A DNA stretch of 64,000 nucleotides, from assembly GCA_916700875.1 (NCBI GenBank), contig CAKAKS010000032.1, positions 15,925,629-15,989,628 of the forward strand, in the 5' to 3' direction. This DNA comes from Sebastes aleutianus (Eukaryota > Chordata > Actinopteri > Perciformes > Sebastidae). The translations under genes and the position numbers were made by a program. Below, in pieces: positions 22,601 to 37,600 of the stretch. Numbering within the stretch: position 1 is the first letter of the stretch; the number at the start of each line of letters is the position of its first letter. The notes under the pieces are model-generated. The model saw nothing but the letters and a program-made list of their open reading frames with translations, was not told the DNA's origin and did no database searches.

Positions 22601-25600
22601 TGATTGTGCAGGAAACTTTCTCTTCACTGGAGGGTAAAGTCTCATATCAGAAAGCATTTGCGAGAGTTTCGTTGTGCAGTAAGCTGTCAAATCCCACTTT
22701 TATCTGTGTAATGATGCCTCTTTTTTTGCTTTCTTCATTAACAAATAGGCCACTGTCAAAATGGCTTTGACAGAGCGTTTCATAGAATGCAAGGAAGGAA
22801 GGAAGTATGAAAACAATATAGCGCTATAGTTGTTGCGTCGGCTGATTTTACCGCAGAGATGGTGACGAATACAGAATAGATATGCCTCATGTTACTCATA
22901 GACTCAAATGAAGCAAATATATTGATTCTAACATTAAAAAATCAATTTCAAAATCGTAAAAAAAAAATCGCGACACATTCCCCAATACTCCCAATTCGAT
23001 ACTATCACGATACTTGGGTGCTGATTCGATATGTATTGTGATTTTTAAGTATTGCGATTCAATATTATGATTTATTGCGATTTTTGTTAGCTTTTTTTTA
23101 ACACTAGACCATGGGAAAAAGTTAAGTCATACACTTCTGGGAACTTTTAGTTTGGAAAATATTTAAATTAATACAGTAATAATGTTTGATTTTCAGCATG
23201 TATGTAGTCAGAGATGTCCTGAAATCAAATATATCAGTCATTATCAGGCATTATTTATTACATTATTACATTTTTTTTCTCCAGCAACCCAAAAATCAAA
23301 GAATGAAGACATTTCCCTCACAAATTAGTGGTATTTTCTTTAATTTATAAGGGACATGTAATGTTTTATACTTCTGGTGAATATAATCCATCAATCTTAA
23401 TTCCATATATGTATTTTTTATATACAGTTCCCTTTGTTAACACCTTATTTTGAAAACCAGATGTAATCACACATGTAAACTTCCACATACTTTGCCAAGT
23501 GTGTCGCTAGCTCTCCCGTCCGCTCCGTTCTCTTTATGCATCCATGGGCAGCTCTATCGGGGCCGTTTGAATGCATTTAACATAAATGTCAGTATATGGG
23601 TGCCCTATAGTTGTCGCGTTGGCTGATTTGACCACGGAGATGTGTTTCCATACTTTACTGTATGTGTAGTGTTTACCACTTTGGATTTAACATGCGAGAG
23701 TGCAGGTCGTATCCACGCGGACCCTCCGCTGTTTTCTACTTTTTCGTTTTGGCTCGCTGTGGCTGACTGAGGTTTGTTTTGGTGACGAATACGGAACGGA
23801 TATGATGCCACGTTACTCGTAGACTCCAATTATATCAAATATATAGATTCTGGCATTAAAAAATCAATTTCAAAATCATAAAAAGAATCGCGACACATAG
23901 GTGAATCGTTTTTTGTCCCCCACCCCTAGTTTACATTGTAGTTAATGGAACGCCCGGTGCATCTCGCTAAAGGGTGCCGTGTGCAGCGGTACCAAATGCT
24001 GACGGTCATTACTAAGCCTCTGTATTTAACGCCCTGGGAATGAGAACAGGCTGGCACTTACTATCTTTAATCATCATTAATGAGTGGAACTAGCTCAGGT
24101 GGTAACATTTGACCAAAGTTTTACATAATGAAAACTAAGCAGAGGGAAAGAAAAACTGCAGCTTTCACAAAGGAAAGTTAAAATGTGATATAAAGATAAA
24201 TATATTAATACAGCCTGCACAAATTCAGTTTACAGTAAGCGTTTCCCTCTATTGTTTATCTGAATGATTGATTATTTATTGAGTAGTTGAACTCTAGGAA
24301 ATATCTTCCACCATCACCGTCACTGAACCACCAACTCTATTATTCCACTTCCAAAATATGGTGTAATACTGATTTTATCATCCACTGCAGTATTCAAAGC
24401 CTGTTGGTAACACACTAATAGCATCACACTCAGGAATGTAAGGAAACCCCTACTATGATGCTTCCAAAAATGTCACTTCATGTATTAATATCATGCCAAG
24501 GGTCATTTGCCAATGGTCATTTGTCTGTAAAAAGGTTGATTTCCAGTGTCGCTTTGCTTTTATTTCCATATTGGGTAGAGGTTTCAGTTGTGGTGTTTCC
24601 CCGAACTACATTATATAATAGATAAGACAGTGTTTACTGTCACGTTACACAGGACTGACAGATAGTGAGAACATTTCTCTTGCAAAATAGGTCAGCCCCT
24701 AGTAACAAAATAAACAGACATCTCTGGTAGCATTGGCAAGGCTGATGCTTTATTATACACTGGTTTGTTTTCCCATTAATCTCCAATCCACTTGTTCAGA
24801 CCCGTTAACAACTCTAATACATTTCATTTACATAATACCACTCATTCTTATCAGAAAACAATACAACTCTAATTAAAGATAGTGAAACTGGAAATGTGAT
24901 TGTGTACGCAGTGAGGCATATCAAGCATGCATGGCCATGTGCATTAACAGTGTTATGTAACGGTGGCCTCTCTGCTCGCCTTTGTTTTATCATCAAGGGA
25001 ACGGTTTTGTTTTCATTCCATGTATCATGAACGAGTTTTCTTCTCCCCCTTTGTAAGTTTGAAAACAGTACTTTTTATAATTATGTATCACAGTACTGAA
25101 TTGGACACACAAGTGTTTATTAGACACTTGTGTCACGACTGTTTTCTTTAAAATTGGATACTGTAAAAAGAGGTTATGCTTTCAGCACAATCCGCTTTCT
25201 TTTGAAAGTTTAAATAAGTTTAACTTGCTTTACTTACTGAAACCTTCTGGTATTGTAGAAATACACAGTGGCTCAGACACTGTACAGTTTGTCTTGTTGA
25301 ATGTAGGCTTAAGGCTGGCCCACACTAAAAGATTTTTCAAATCTTAACAGATTTTCAAAATGTTAGCGATCTCACACATGACGACATGTTATGTTAAATT
25401 TAATAGTTTTGCTCCTATAGTGTGTGGAGAGCAACGATTTGGCCAAAACAGCACACCACACACTAACAGATTCCATTCATGACACACTAACAGATTCCAT
25501 CCCGACTCAAAAAATGGAAACCTTGCAAAATATCTCGCGATCAAACGTGACTTTAGTGTAAACAAACATGGTGGACGACGAGCAGGAAGAATTATCGATG

Positions 25601-28600
25601 TTAGTTTTTGCACTACCTTGTACTGAAAATTCATGAAGGATGGATGGATGAAGTCATGGAGACACGTTAAATAAACACTTGCGTCTTTGCCACAAATTCA
25701 CAAGTCGGTCTATTTCTTTAGAACCATCACAAAATCTGGGTTTTGCTGACGATTGTCGAGAGGGGGGTATCGAGCCCCAAATCGGCTCGATTCTCATGTA
25801 GAGTGTACCCGACATTAGTGAATGTCCCCCTCTGTGTTGTACCTCGGCCCTGTATTCAGTGGAGGTGTATTGCAATGGAATATTACAGCTGAACTTCATT
25901 TGAATAGGATTTGCATGAAGGCAGCATGTGATACTACGGGATGCAGCCACTACAGAGGAAAACAATTTGTGTACAGGCTTGTACTAATCAATCATCTGGC
26001 CTCCAGTGGTACCACAGTTTATAACAATGTGTGGAGTTTAAGTGTCATTACATCATCAGAAGCTTAGCCAGTATTGAGCGAGAGGACTTTCCCAGTGTTC
26101 CCTGTCTATGTGCAATGGCTTGTTAATCATTTGGGATAATTTCACCCTGTTATGATAAATTAACTATTTACATGAATATAGATTAGAGGTGATTGTTACA
26201 GTAGGAGCCAAAAGTCAGACTTGAAAGAAAGGAAATGTGTTGATACAATACAGAAGTGGTTGCATAACTCCGCGATCAGCTTTCATGATGACTGGATATG
26301 TTCTGGCTAATGTCCTGTGGGGTTGACAGGAGATATTGTAAATATTTGTTAATGGTATTGGCAAATGTGCAAACATGTGGATGAATGTATACAGTTGTAG
26401 CTGTAATTGCAGTCTGGGTTGAAACATGTTTATATTACAGAATACATAAACATCTTTGAGAGGAGGAGGATGATGGTATACGCACCACCAAGAACCTCAA
26501 TTACACATAATTTGTATGCAGGCATTTGTCATCAAATGGGGATTAGATGAGCAGGGGGATATCCAGTAGAGTTGTGGTTGTGCCATGATCCAACATGGGT
26601 TGGATGGGTTGGATTTTTGTATTTGTTTTTTTGAAGATTTTTGTTTAAATCCCTAGGGTTGAAAGTGGTTTCTATTTTATTTGTTGTTTGTTTTCTGCAC
26701 AGTTTGAACACCCACCCCCTATCGTCATGTATTTACACACTCACAGATGTTTTGCTCAGGCTCGCTTGGGTCAGTTTCAGGGTTGGAGCTGCCTAGGAGA
26801 CAAAGGTCACGCTCAGACTTTTTACCCAGAGGAATTATTTTGTAATCTGTATTTGGTGGAAAGTAGAGCTGACAATATTATGATATATATCCTCAAAATG
26901 ATATAAAAATGTCTATCGTATATATTTTTCGAAATTGTTTCTATCGCGATATAGGCTAGACTTATATTTATTTCTTTTTTTTTTATAATTTTGCTTAAAA
27001 CTTTTATGTTCATTTTGCACTCAAGTTCTTACAATGAGAAAATACTCAGTAATTTTCATTTGTCAAGTATATAAGTCACACAGGAGTATATAAAAATAGT
27101 AGTGATGGCTCGATACCACTTTTTAATGTCTTTTTTAAATCCGATACCAATCCGATACCGTCTTTTTCCCTCTCTTAAACAACTAAGTTTAATAGATTTG
27201 CTAACTTTAGATCATTTGTAGATTGAGGTTATTAATACAAAATATAATGAACTAATAAATGATGACGTAATATTATAGATTAAACTACCCAGCAGTTGAT
27301 ACTGTATAAAGTAATTAAAATGACCTCCACATTTACCAGCTACAACATTAAAGTGATGAACTCTTTAATGCATCAATAATTAGAATACAATAATATAATA
27401 TATATTATTCTGCATAATGAGTACTTTTACTTTTGGTACTTAGATGCTAATACTTATGTACTTTTACTTGAGTAGCCTAATATTTTGAATGCATGACTTT
27501 TCCTTGTCGCTAGTATTTTACACTGAAGTATGTTGAGTTTTTCTTCCAACTCTGTATGTTAATATTAGTTTATTGAAATATTAAAAGGGTTTCCTTTCAC
27601 TTACATGCACACAGTTATCAGATACAGTTAATGCAGTGTAGTGTGTGCACCTGTTTACCTCTCCATCATCAACTGCCGTCTCTCTCTTCTCTCTCCAAAG
27701 TGCGTTTGCACACGGAGGTTTCACCTCTAGTAAAAATTAGTTGTTTACTGTTTTAGTTTGTTTTGGGGTGACTCCATAACGTAATGTTATGCAATGTGGG
27801 GTTTATAAAATCATGAAGAAGACAAAACGCTCTGCCATTTTTCCTCTCCTCTTCCCGCTGTAAGTCTCTCAGCGTCAGACTCCCGCACACATACTAGGTT
27901 TAGAGAGCTGCAGGATGAGGGGCAGAACCATCCCACATTCACACACATTACGTTTTCTGTCTGGGCTACACTAAAACTCACATTCGTGGCTTTGGCCCTG
28001 GAAAAATGATCTGGCAACGCCAACACAGAAGAGTGTATGTGCTGGACTGAGCCCAGGACAGCTCCAGCACAGACGCCGACATAGAATTGCGTATGTAACG
28101 GAAATGGATCGGATTATACTTTTTCTTTCCAGTCATTTATACGGAGTATCGGATTTGCGTATCCATAAAAAATAGGCTTTGCCATGTGCTATTATTTCAT
28201 ATAAACTGTTTATTTATTGAATTACCAGAAAACATGCTATATAGTGATATATATCGTTATCGAGATATGAAGTAACCTATACCTTGATAGAAGATTTTGT
28301 CCATATCGCCCAGCCATAATGGAAACTTTTGGACACTGCCCTTCTCTACCTTATGAAAAATCTGTCTGCAACCTGCCAGATGATTTGATATGCTGGAGGC
28401 TGATTTTAGTCATCTGGTCCATTTTCTTATTAGAGAGCCTTAAATAACAACATGACCTTGGTCAATGCTGTAAGTACATAACAGATCAATTTCAATTAGG
28501 TGTACATTTCAAAGCCAAGGGCTGTTGAACTGCCATCCATTTTGTTGTGACGCTGCCACAGAGTCATCTAAATGCATTTGAGCTTATGAGTTTGTGGTTG

Positions 28601-31600
28601 TGAGAGGGATAATGGCATAAAGTCAGCAGCAGTCAGGTTGACTCTTGCTATTATGTTACAGATTTAGCCAGTCTATTTATGTTGGTGGTCATGAGAGCTT
28701 CCCACGTGCTCACCAATACAAATAAAAACTCAAAAGAGTGCTTAGCTTAAAAGCCAAGGTGTTTCCATTGTGAGAAATCAATAAGTGAATAATTTAATAG
28801 TGACTTGCACAAGTTATTTTGTCCTTAAAAGTCTGCTGTTCTTTGTCCTTTTTAAAATACTGCCAGGTCTCAAGATGTTTACAGTGTAGTGAGAGTCCAT
28901 TAGTCAGACCTTGGATAACTGCCTGGATAAATGTTTGATCTAATATGGGGCTAGTACGAGCAGTAAGCAGTTGTGAGGCATGCTAATGTAAGAAATAATA
29001 GAAAATATGACAGTTTGTTTGTCCTGGTAGTTGAAGGTGTCACTCACGCTGTGATTGTGTGTGATCTCTGTGTTAGTGCCAGTATTATCATTCTCCTCCC
29101 TGTATAGCCGCTCAGCCAGACTCGTAAATGTCAGGGTGATTGGTGTTACACTGTAGCTTGGCTGTGCAGTGTGCACCAGACAGGAGAGGCCATGCCCGGC
29201 TTCCCAGCCAATCACTCTGAGGGGGCGGACTCCATTTCTTTTGGTCGGTAGCCAATAAAACGGCTGCAGATAGCCATGTATGTAAATGAGTCTGACAGGG
29301 GTCCAGACGACAGCTTGGCTGTGAGCTGGCTTGTTGCGGACTCCAGCTGCTGCAGCCTCCCCAGTGACAGGCCAGTGGCCGACCACTACTCTGTAAACAC
29401 ACTCTCAGTCAGGACAGGGAGGGGGATGTCAGCTCTTGTAGTGTGCATAGAGGGATCAAAACCAGTTTGTGTCCAAGCTGTGGCTGACCCACCACCTGTT
29501 TCCCGCAGGGTGAGCTCGGATCGGAGGAAGGAGAAGTCAAGGGATGCAGCGCGAAGCCGGCGTGGGAAGGAGTCGGAGGTGTTCTACGAGCTGGCACAGC
29601 AGCTGCCCCTGCCCCACAGCGTCAGCTCCAGCCTGGACAAGGCCTCCATAATGAGGCTCATCATCAGCTACCTGCGCATGAGGAAACTGCTCAGCACTGG
29701 TCAGTATCTGTAGTTGTACCTGTCAGTAGGCAATTTATCTTGAGGCACAATCTGTATTTTTTTAAATTTTAATTCTGGTCTCTTTAATTGTGCAGCAATT
29801 ATCATTATTATCTTAGAGGAAGCTTGAGAATGAATTCTTTGACATCCTAAATGGAGTGAAAGAAAAAGTGAGCACAGTTTTAGATGCAGAGGAAAACCAA
29901 AGCAAACCCACATAGATAGTTAAACACTGAGTCAGCTGCTTTAAGAAATCGACTCAGACATACATATTGCAGATATACCTGTTGGTAGTGTGTTTTCTGT
30001 GTGTCGCAGTATCCTGCCCTGAAAACATGTTCTTTTGACAATAAAGACTTTTCTTGTGAATTTATTCCTCTTGTTTTTTATTTTCTTTCCCTACCAATCT
30101 TTATCTCTCTCATCTCCTCTCCTCCGTTATCTCCTCTAGATGAGCCAATGGCAGAGGAGGAGACAGAGCTCGATACACAGCTAAACAGCTCCTACCTAAA
30201 AGCTTTGGAGGGCTTTCTCGTTGTGCTGTCTGAGGACGGAGATATGATCTATCTCTCCGAGAATGTCAACAAGTGCCTCGGGCTGGCGCAGGTTGGTGTG
30301 ATTTGACTTGCTGTGTGTAAACGTTATACCGTAGAGGAAAGAGATTTCGGTTGATGGGAAACGGAGTCAGAAGCAGAAACAAAATATGGTTACTGTTAAG
30401 TTTTTACAGAGACGGCTCAATAAACAGACAGATGCACATTAGGCCTTTTATTGGCAAGGTTAGATGTCGCCACACAATGTCCACTAGGGGTGGGGAAAAA
30501 ATCGATTCACCTATGTTTTGCAGATTGTAGATTTTTTAATGCCAGAATCTTTATCTTTGCTTAATTTGAGTCTATGCGGAGATCGAAGGAAGTTACCGCC
30601 TTTATTGTTGTAGTCTGATTAACGCGACATCATATCCGTCAACCAAAACAAACCGCTGCGAGCCGAAACGAGAAAGTAGAAAACGGTGGAGGGTCCGTGT
30701 GGATACGACCTGCACCCTCGTATTTTAAATCCACTAATCACTACACACACAGTAAAGTATGGAAACACTTTGGGTTTCACACATTACCAGGAAAAGCAGA
30801 ATTAGACATCATGGCTAAAGCTGCAAGCTAGCTCTGTCATGGACGGAAAACGTTATCGTATTGCGGTAAGGTGTGGTCAAGCCAGCTGTCACTCTCATCT
30901 CCGTGGTCAAATCAGCCGAAGCTACAACTGTAGAGCACCCAAATACTGACATTAATGTTAAATGCATTCAAACGGCCCCGATGGAGCTGACCATGGATGT
31001 ATAAAGAGAACGTAGCTAACGGGAGAGCTAGAGACACACTTGGCAAAGTAAGCGGAAGTTTACATCTGGTTTTCAAAATAAGGTGTTAACAAAGGGAACT
31101 GTATATACAAAATACATAAATTGATATAAGATTGATTGGATTATATTCACCAGAAGTATAAAACATTACATAAATAGAAAATACCACTAAAATTTGAGTG
31201 AAATATCTTCTTTGATTTTTGGGTTACTGCCTGACAATGACTGATATATTTGACTTCAGGACATCTCTGACTACATACATGCTGAAAATCAAACATTTTT
31301 ACTGTATTAATTTAGATATTTTCCAAAGTAAAAGTCCCTAGAAGTTTATGATTCAACTTTTTCCCATGGTCTAGTGTTAAAAAAGTTAACAAAAATGGCA
31401 ATAAATCGTAATATTGCAATCGTAATACATATCGAATCGGCACCCAAGTATCGTGATAGTATTGAATCGGGAGATAGGTGTATCGCCCCAGCCCTAATGT
31501 CCACCATGAACAACTATAAACTGCTACATGTTCATGTACGTGGTTAAAGGACTTACACTCCTGTTCTCCCTCTTTCTGCTGCAGTTTGACCTGACTGGCC

Positions 31601-34600
31601 ACAGTGTGTTTGACTTCATACATCCCTGTGACCAGGAAGAGCTGAGGGAGATGCTGGTCTACAAAGCAGGTGAGGGACAACAACAATGAGCAGCGTCACA
31701 TTAGAGGACCTCACTGATGGACAGAACCGGGCGCACACAAGCACTCCAATCAGCAAGGAATCCAATTCACTCTGTGTTGGCACATTCAGACCAGGAGGCT
31801 GTCAGAACAAGTTATTATTTTCCCACTTCAGTCCAGAGGTCAAAGTGATTAGAGTTTGCTATCGTTGGACTTAAGTGACCTTTCACTCAGCATTACTGGA
31901 ACAGTACGCTATATCACTGGCACACGTCCAATATGCTTTGTGTCAGTGGATTAAAATTGTTTGCTTTTTTTTTAGGTATCATTTCCAGTAAGTTCAATCA
32001 GTAGAACTTCCTCAGTAGAACTTTTAAGTGAAATGAATTAGGCTAAAACATCCCAGTTGTTCCCTCTGAAATGTGCTTCATAACCTAATTTGTTATCAAT
32101 GCTTGCCATGCATTTGAGCTTGCATTTGCCTTTTCTGCTTGGCAATTTACCACACTGATATCATCTCAGCTACAACGGCTAATAACTCCACTTCCTTTAT
32201 TTCACTTGCTGTTGCTGAATTTACAGCTTAATATCCCCTCAGAATGCAAATGACAACTGTTGGCAGTAGGCAACATTTTATGGTTTATATTAAAACAATG
32301 AAATAAAGAAAATGAAATAGAGACAGTCAACATCTCTTCCTGTTTGTGTGATTTCAGGCTCCAAAAAGGCCAAGGAACCAAACACAGAGCGCAGCTTCTT
32401 CCTCCGAATGAAATGCACTCTCACCAGCAGGGGCCGCACCGTCAATGTCAAATCAGCTACATGGAAGGTAGGCTGTAGCGAGGAAATGCCCTCAAAAACA
32501 GTACCATAAGTTAATTAATAATTATTACCGTTGTCATTTTACCATGTGCAAGTATCAACACTAGGGATGTTAGTGTGGTCAATCAAATTTCAGGAAACAT
32601 TTTAATTGAAAATATATTATCCCTTTAATTATTTTATTAATATTTTAAAGATGACAGAAATGTCTCTCTTCAGGGTTGTAGGTCATGTCAAAACATGAGA
32701 CTGTGTAATGACAGTTATTGTGTCTAATGCCACTCCCCACTCTCAGCCTGTAAGATGGCAAGCAAGCAACTAAATACATGAAATCATTTTAGTATAAAAG
32801 TATTAAAAAATTAGCTGATGTTGAAGTTATATCAGAATAACGTTGGCCTGTAGGGGACAAGTTAGAAAACTTTGGAGTTTAAATACACAAACTAGAAAGA
32901 TACAGACTGCATTATAGCGGATGTCTACATCAACAGTAATCCAATGAGCTAATGTAGAGAGGAAATGGACCATCATGCTAGTCTTAATGCAAATTAAACC
33001 ATCAGTGTCTCTGATTGATACATATATAGACCTTTTCACTGCCATTCTGTCAGCATTAACAAACATTACAACAGGAAATACAAAGGGGCCCAGCTAGACA
33101 AGGTCTATACATATAGGAAACCTGCATTAAATGTAGCCATTACTTGAATAGGTTATGAACTTAAATGAAAAGGAGTTGAGTAAGCGCGAGAACTCAAATA
33201 ATTAACCAACCAAATATAATGCACTTAAAATATCTTATGTATTTAAAGATCATTTATTTGTAAAGCCCTTAATCACAAGTTAATCTCAAAGTACGCATTC
33301 AAATGTCTTTTACATGTCACATTTCCTCTTACACAAAGTATAGAATATGTAGAATAATTGGAAATAATCAATATGTGTAGGCTAAATTTAATGTCGTATC
33401 ATAACAGGATATTTCATCGGCACCCAAATTAAGTTTTGTCACTTAGTTGACAGGAGGAGATGACGTGTTCTTTTATGTAAAAGAAAAATGGAGAAGGAAG
33501 AAAATTATTATTATTAGGGCTGTCAATTGATTCAAATATTTAATCGCACGATTGGCCATGATTAGTTGCGATTAATTGCAACTTGATTGCACATTTTGTA
33601 TCTGTTCAAAATGTACCTTAAAGAGAGATTTGTTAAGTATTTAATACTCTTATCAACATGGCAGTGGGCAAATATGTTTTCTTTATGCAAATGTATGTAT
33701 ATATTTATTATTAGAAATCAATTAACAACACAAAACAATGACAAATATGTCCAGAAACCCTCACAGGTACTGCATTCAGCATAAAAAATATGCTCAAATC
33801 ATAACATGGCAAACTGAAGCCCAACAGGCAGCAACAGCTGTCAGTGTGTCAGTGTGCTGACTTGACTATGACTTGCCCCAAACTGCATGTGATTATCATA
33901 AAGTCGGCATGTCTGTAAAGGGGAGACTCGTGGGTACCCATAGAACCCATTTACATTCACATATCCTCAGGTCAGAGGTCAAGGGACCCCTTTGAAGATG
34001 TCCATACCAGTTTTTTCCTTGCCAAAATATAGCTGGAAATGCTAATAACAATGTAATGACCCTCCTGTTGTGGCTCTCTAGGTGCTCCACTGCTCAGGTC
34101 ATGTCCGTGTATATGACGGCCACACTGAGGAGACTTCCAGCGGGCACAAAGAGCCCCCCGTCCCCTACCTGGTGTTGATCTGTGACCCCATCCAACACCC
34201 TTCCAACATTGAGGTCCCTCTGGACACCAAGACCTTTCTCAGCCGCCACACGATGGACATGAAGTTCACGTATTGTGACGAGAGGTGAGTTTGACATGGA
34301 TCGATTCAGCTACTGAAGCCACCTGTGTAGTACTTCTTATTGGCTATTACTGCCAAAGCTCTCACTGGCATAGTCATACAGAGCCACCTAGTGTTCACTG
34401 TAGATACTACAGAAGCCTTGTCTGCATGTCAGTGGAGGAATTCATCTTTTTTTTATGCTTGCTCAGGATCACTGAGCTCATGGGTTATGATCCAGAGGAC
34501 CTGTTGAATCGTTCTGTGTACGAGTACTATCATGCTCTGGACTCAGACCATCTTACCAAGACTCACCACAACTGTAAGTATGAACAACAAGAGTGCATTG

Positions 34601-37600
34601 ATTCCAGCTGTGTTATTTTTGCCAAATCTTTTACCAAATGTCTGAATCTATCTTTTCTCATTTTCTCTTTTATTTCTCTTTGCTCCTAGTGTTTGCAAAG
34701 GGCCAGGTCAGCACAGGCCAGTACCGGATGTTAGCCAAAAGAGGAGGCTTCGTGTGGGTGGAAACACAAGCCACTGTCATCTACAGCAACAAGAACTCCC
34801 AGCCACAGTGTGTTGTCTGTGTCAACTTTGTGCTCAGGTACTATAAAGGCTCTTGAAGAGATTGTAATGTATTAAATAGTCAGTTTTCTTGTGTTTTTTT
34901 CTAAAGTGAAGTGAGATAGCTGAAGAATTGGCTTGTACAAAAAAGCTAGATCACAGACAGTGTTTTTGTGGTTATTCTCAGAGCCATTCCAAAAGTACTT
35001 ACCGCTGCATAACTCTGTTACAGTGGCATCCAGGAGGAGAAACTGATCTTGTCGTTGGAGCAGATCGAGGATGTGAAGCCAGTGAATGAGGAGGAGGAGC
35101 AGCAGGAGGAAGAAAAAGTTGTGGTTGAGAGCAGCCAGCCGAAGGACGAGGAGAAAGGCCCAGAGCTGGATGTGATCAAACTGTTCACTCAGACGGTAGA
35201 GGCCGAGCCTCTGGTTAGTCTGTATGACCAGCTGAAGGCAGAGCCAGAGGCCCTCACCCTGCTGGCCCCGGCTGCTGGAGACGCAATCATCTCCCTGGAC
35301 TTCAGCTGCCCTGGTTCGTAGTCTCATATATACACAATTAGAAGTTTATGAACTTATAGTTTATGTCCTGTGTGATTGAACCCATTCTAACCTCCCACCT
35401 CTGTCTTCTGGTACAGATTCAGAGATCCAGCCTCTATACAATGATGTGATGCTTCCCTCCACCAGTGAAAAGCTGGCTCTGCCTCTGTCCCCTCTGCAGC
35501 CCAGCGAGCCTCTCCATGTCGCCACCAACAGCTGTAAGGATGCCAAAGCTGAGAGCTACGCACCAGCCCCGTCCACCACATCGCCCTCCTCAGAGGTCAG
35601 TCAGTTATTGTCATTTTCAGAGGTGTGCATCTTTCCCTCTCAAGACGATTTGATACACATCTCGATACATTGTCTGCGATACGATACAGTTCGATATAGC
35701 ACTACTTTCATACAATCCGATTTGGCTCTGATCCAGTTTAACATAATTCATAGTATTCTCATGACGTGTCATATATTTCCTATACCAATATGGCTCACTG
35801 CGGCTCATTGGTCATGGTTGTAATTTAATGATAATAACCTTTCATTTCAATTGCCGTTTGCCTTATATCTGTAATGAAGATGTGAGGAAATACTATGAAT
35901 TAGCCTGTATGTGTCTTTAAAAAGGCGGTTGTTAACAAGTGGCTTAATGAGACTACTAAACGTCATCACGCCGACTTGTCCACCTTTACAGCCTCGTTGT
36001 GTATACTCACGTTCATGTGACCGTGGTGTAGTTTGTTTATAGCCTAACGTTAGCTTTTTACTTCTGGGGAAATCATTTACACTTCAAAAATCATAAAAGT
36101 GGTGTTCATTTGTGGAGCTTATCTTGCTGAACAAAACTTGTAAGTATCATAAACGTGTGTTTGCTACAGAGCTTATTTTCTGCAATAATCCAAAACCCAA
36201 TGGAAAAATCCCATTGGCTTCTTGTCGAGGGAACCAGATCGATGCTAACTTCCTGGTTGGACTAAAAAAATACGTCATCCCTGCAGCACTCTATTGAAAC
36301 AGTTGATGCAGTTGAAGTGTTATTTCACTGCATCCACTCACAATGGCCAAAAACTAGACTGAAGAATGTGTTGACACATCTGTACCCAGCTAGCTGCTAT
36401 ATATATATATATTTATATAATAGAGTAGCAGTGGGACACTAGGCAGTTTAAGCTAGCGATGCTAGTTTATTTGCACTTGGAAAATTTAGCCAAAGAAGGT
36501 AGCCCAAACTGTTGAATGTAGCTTAGCCTCCCGCATTCAAAACAATCGCCTGACACATTTTAATCCCTTTTTGTTTATGTGACTGTTCTACCAACTAGTT
36601 CCCCACTAATGACTGAGTTAGGGGGCGGGTCTCGTTTCCTGTTTCTCCTCTCGTAACGTTACACACACACACACCTCGCTCTCTCGCTTTCTGCTTTTAC
36701 CACATCCATGTCATACACACGCATGACATTTAAAAAGTGGCTCAAGTGGAGCTATTTCTGACTGTATCGGTTTATGACAGGTGTATCACTTTCTGACCAA
36801 TTCCCCTCAAAATTGAAGTCAGATTAATAGTTTTATATCGATGTAGCCGTATCTAAGACTATTTTATTGATTTTGGTTAATCTTTACACCCCTAGTAATT
36901 TTGCGGTTTAGATAATAAACTTTTTTCTCCACTTACTAATGAACTTCTTCTTTTCTCTTCAGGCTGACAGTCCAATGGATTTTTGCTTCCCCATGGACTC
37001 AGAGATGAACTCAGATTTCAAACTAGACTTGGTGGAGAAGTTGTTTGCCATCGATACAGAGCCCAAGACCCTCTTCACCACACAGGTAATAATGCCAGCA
37101 TTGCATTTAAATCAAGTTAATTGTTGATCTAATTCTAGGGCGCCAACTAAACTATTATTTTCATTGTCAATTAATCTGTTGATTATTTTCTCGATTAATC
37201 GATTAGTTGTTTGGTCTATAAAATGGTAAAAAAAAATGTCGATCAGTGTTTCCCAAAGCCCAAGATGACGTCCTTAAATGTCTTGTTTTGTCCACAACTC
37301 AAAGATATTCAGTTTACTGTCATAGAGTAAAAAAAACAGAAAATATTCACATTTAAGAAGCTGGAATCAGAGAATTTAGACTTTTTTCTTAGAAAATTAC
37401 TCAAAGCGATTAATCGATTATCAAAATAGTTAGCAATAATAGATTAATTAAACTAATTCAGTAAAAGTTTTTCTGTATTCTGATTCATTAAACCTTTTTT
37501 TTCTCCCGTGAAGGCAATGGAAGACTTAGATCTGGAGATGTTAGCTCCCTACATCCCCATGGATGATGACTTCCAGCTGCGCAGTCTGACCCCAGACGAG

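Larger units (their letters stand above)
19006..29508 (+). other. HIF1A intron 1
   Basis: A 10.5-kb first intron. It holds a 41-bp minisatellite (19803-20575), duplicated flank segments (19343-19485 versus 19756-19815 and 20825-20900), a LINE-like tail with a (CTAT)n run (19590-19661), repeat fragments (21210-21310, 22794-23938, 25311-25816) and a large nested repeat (26872-28317). I found no convincing host exon. The 148-codon reading frame on the minus strand at 28940-29386 has no recognisable domain. Confidence 0.7.

Noticed and set aside
28940..29713. Long frames on both strands just upstream of HIF1A exon 2 (up to 148 codons)
   Set aside because: The plus-strand frame is exon 2 plus intron read-through. 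The minus-strand frame shows no domain, splice logic or codon pattern of a gene.
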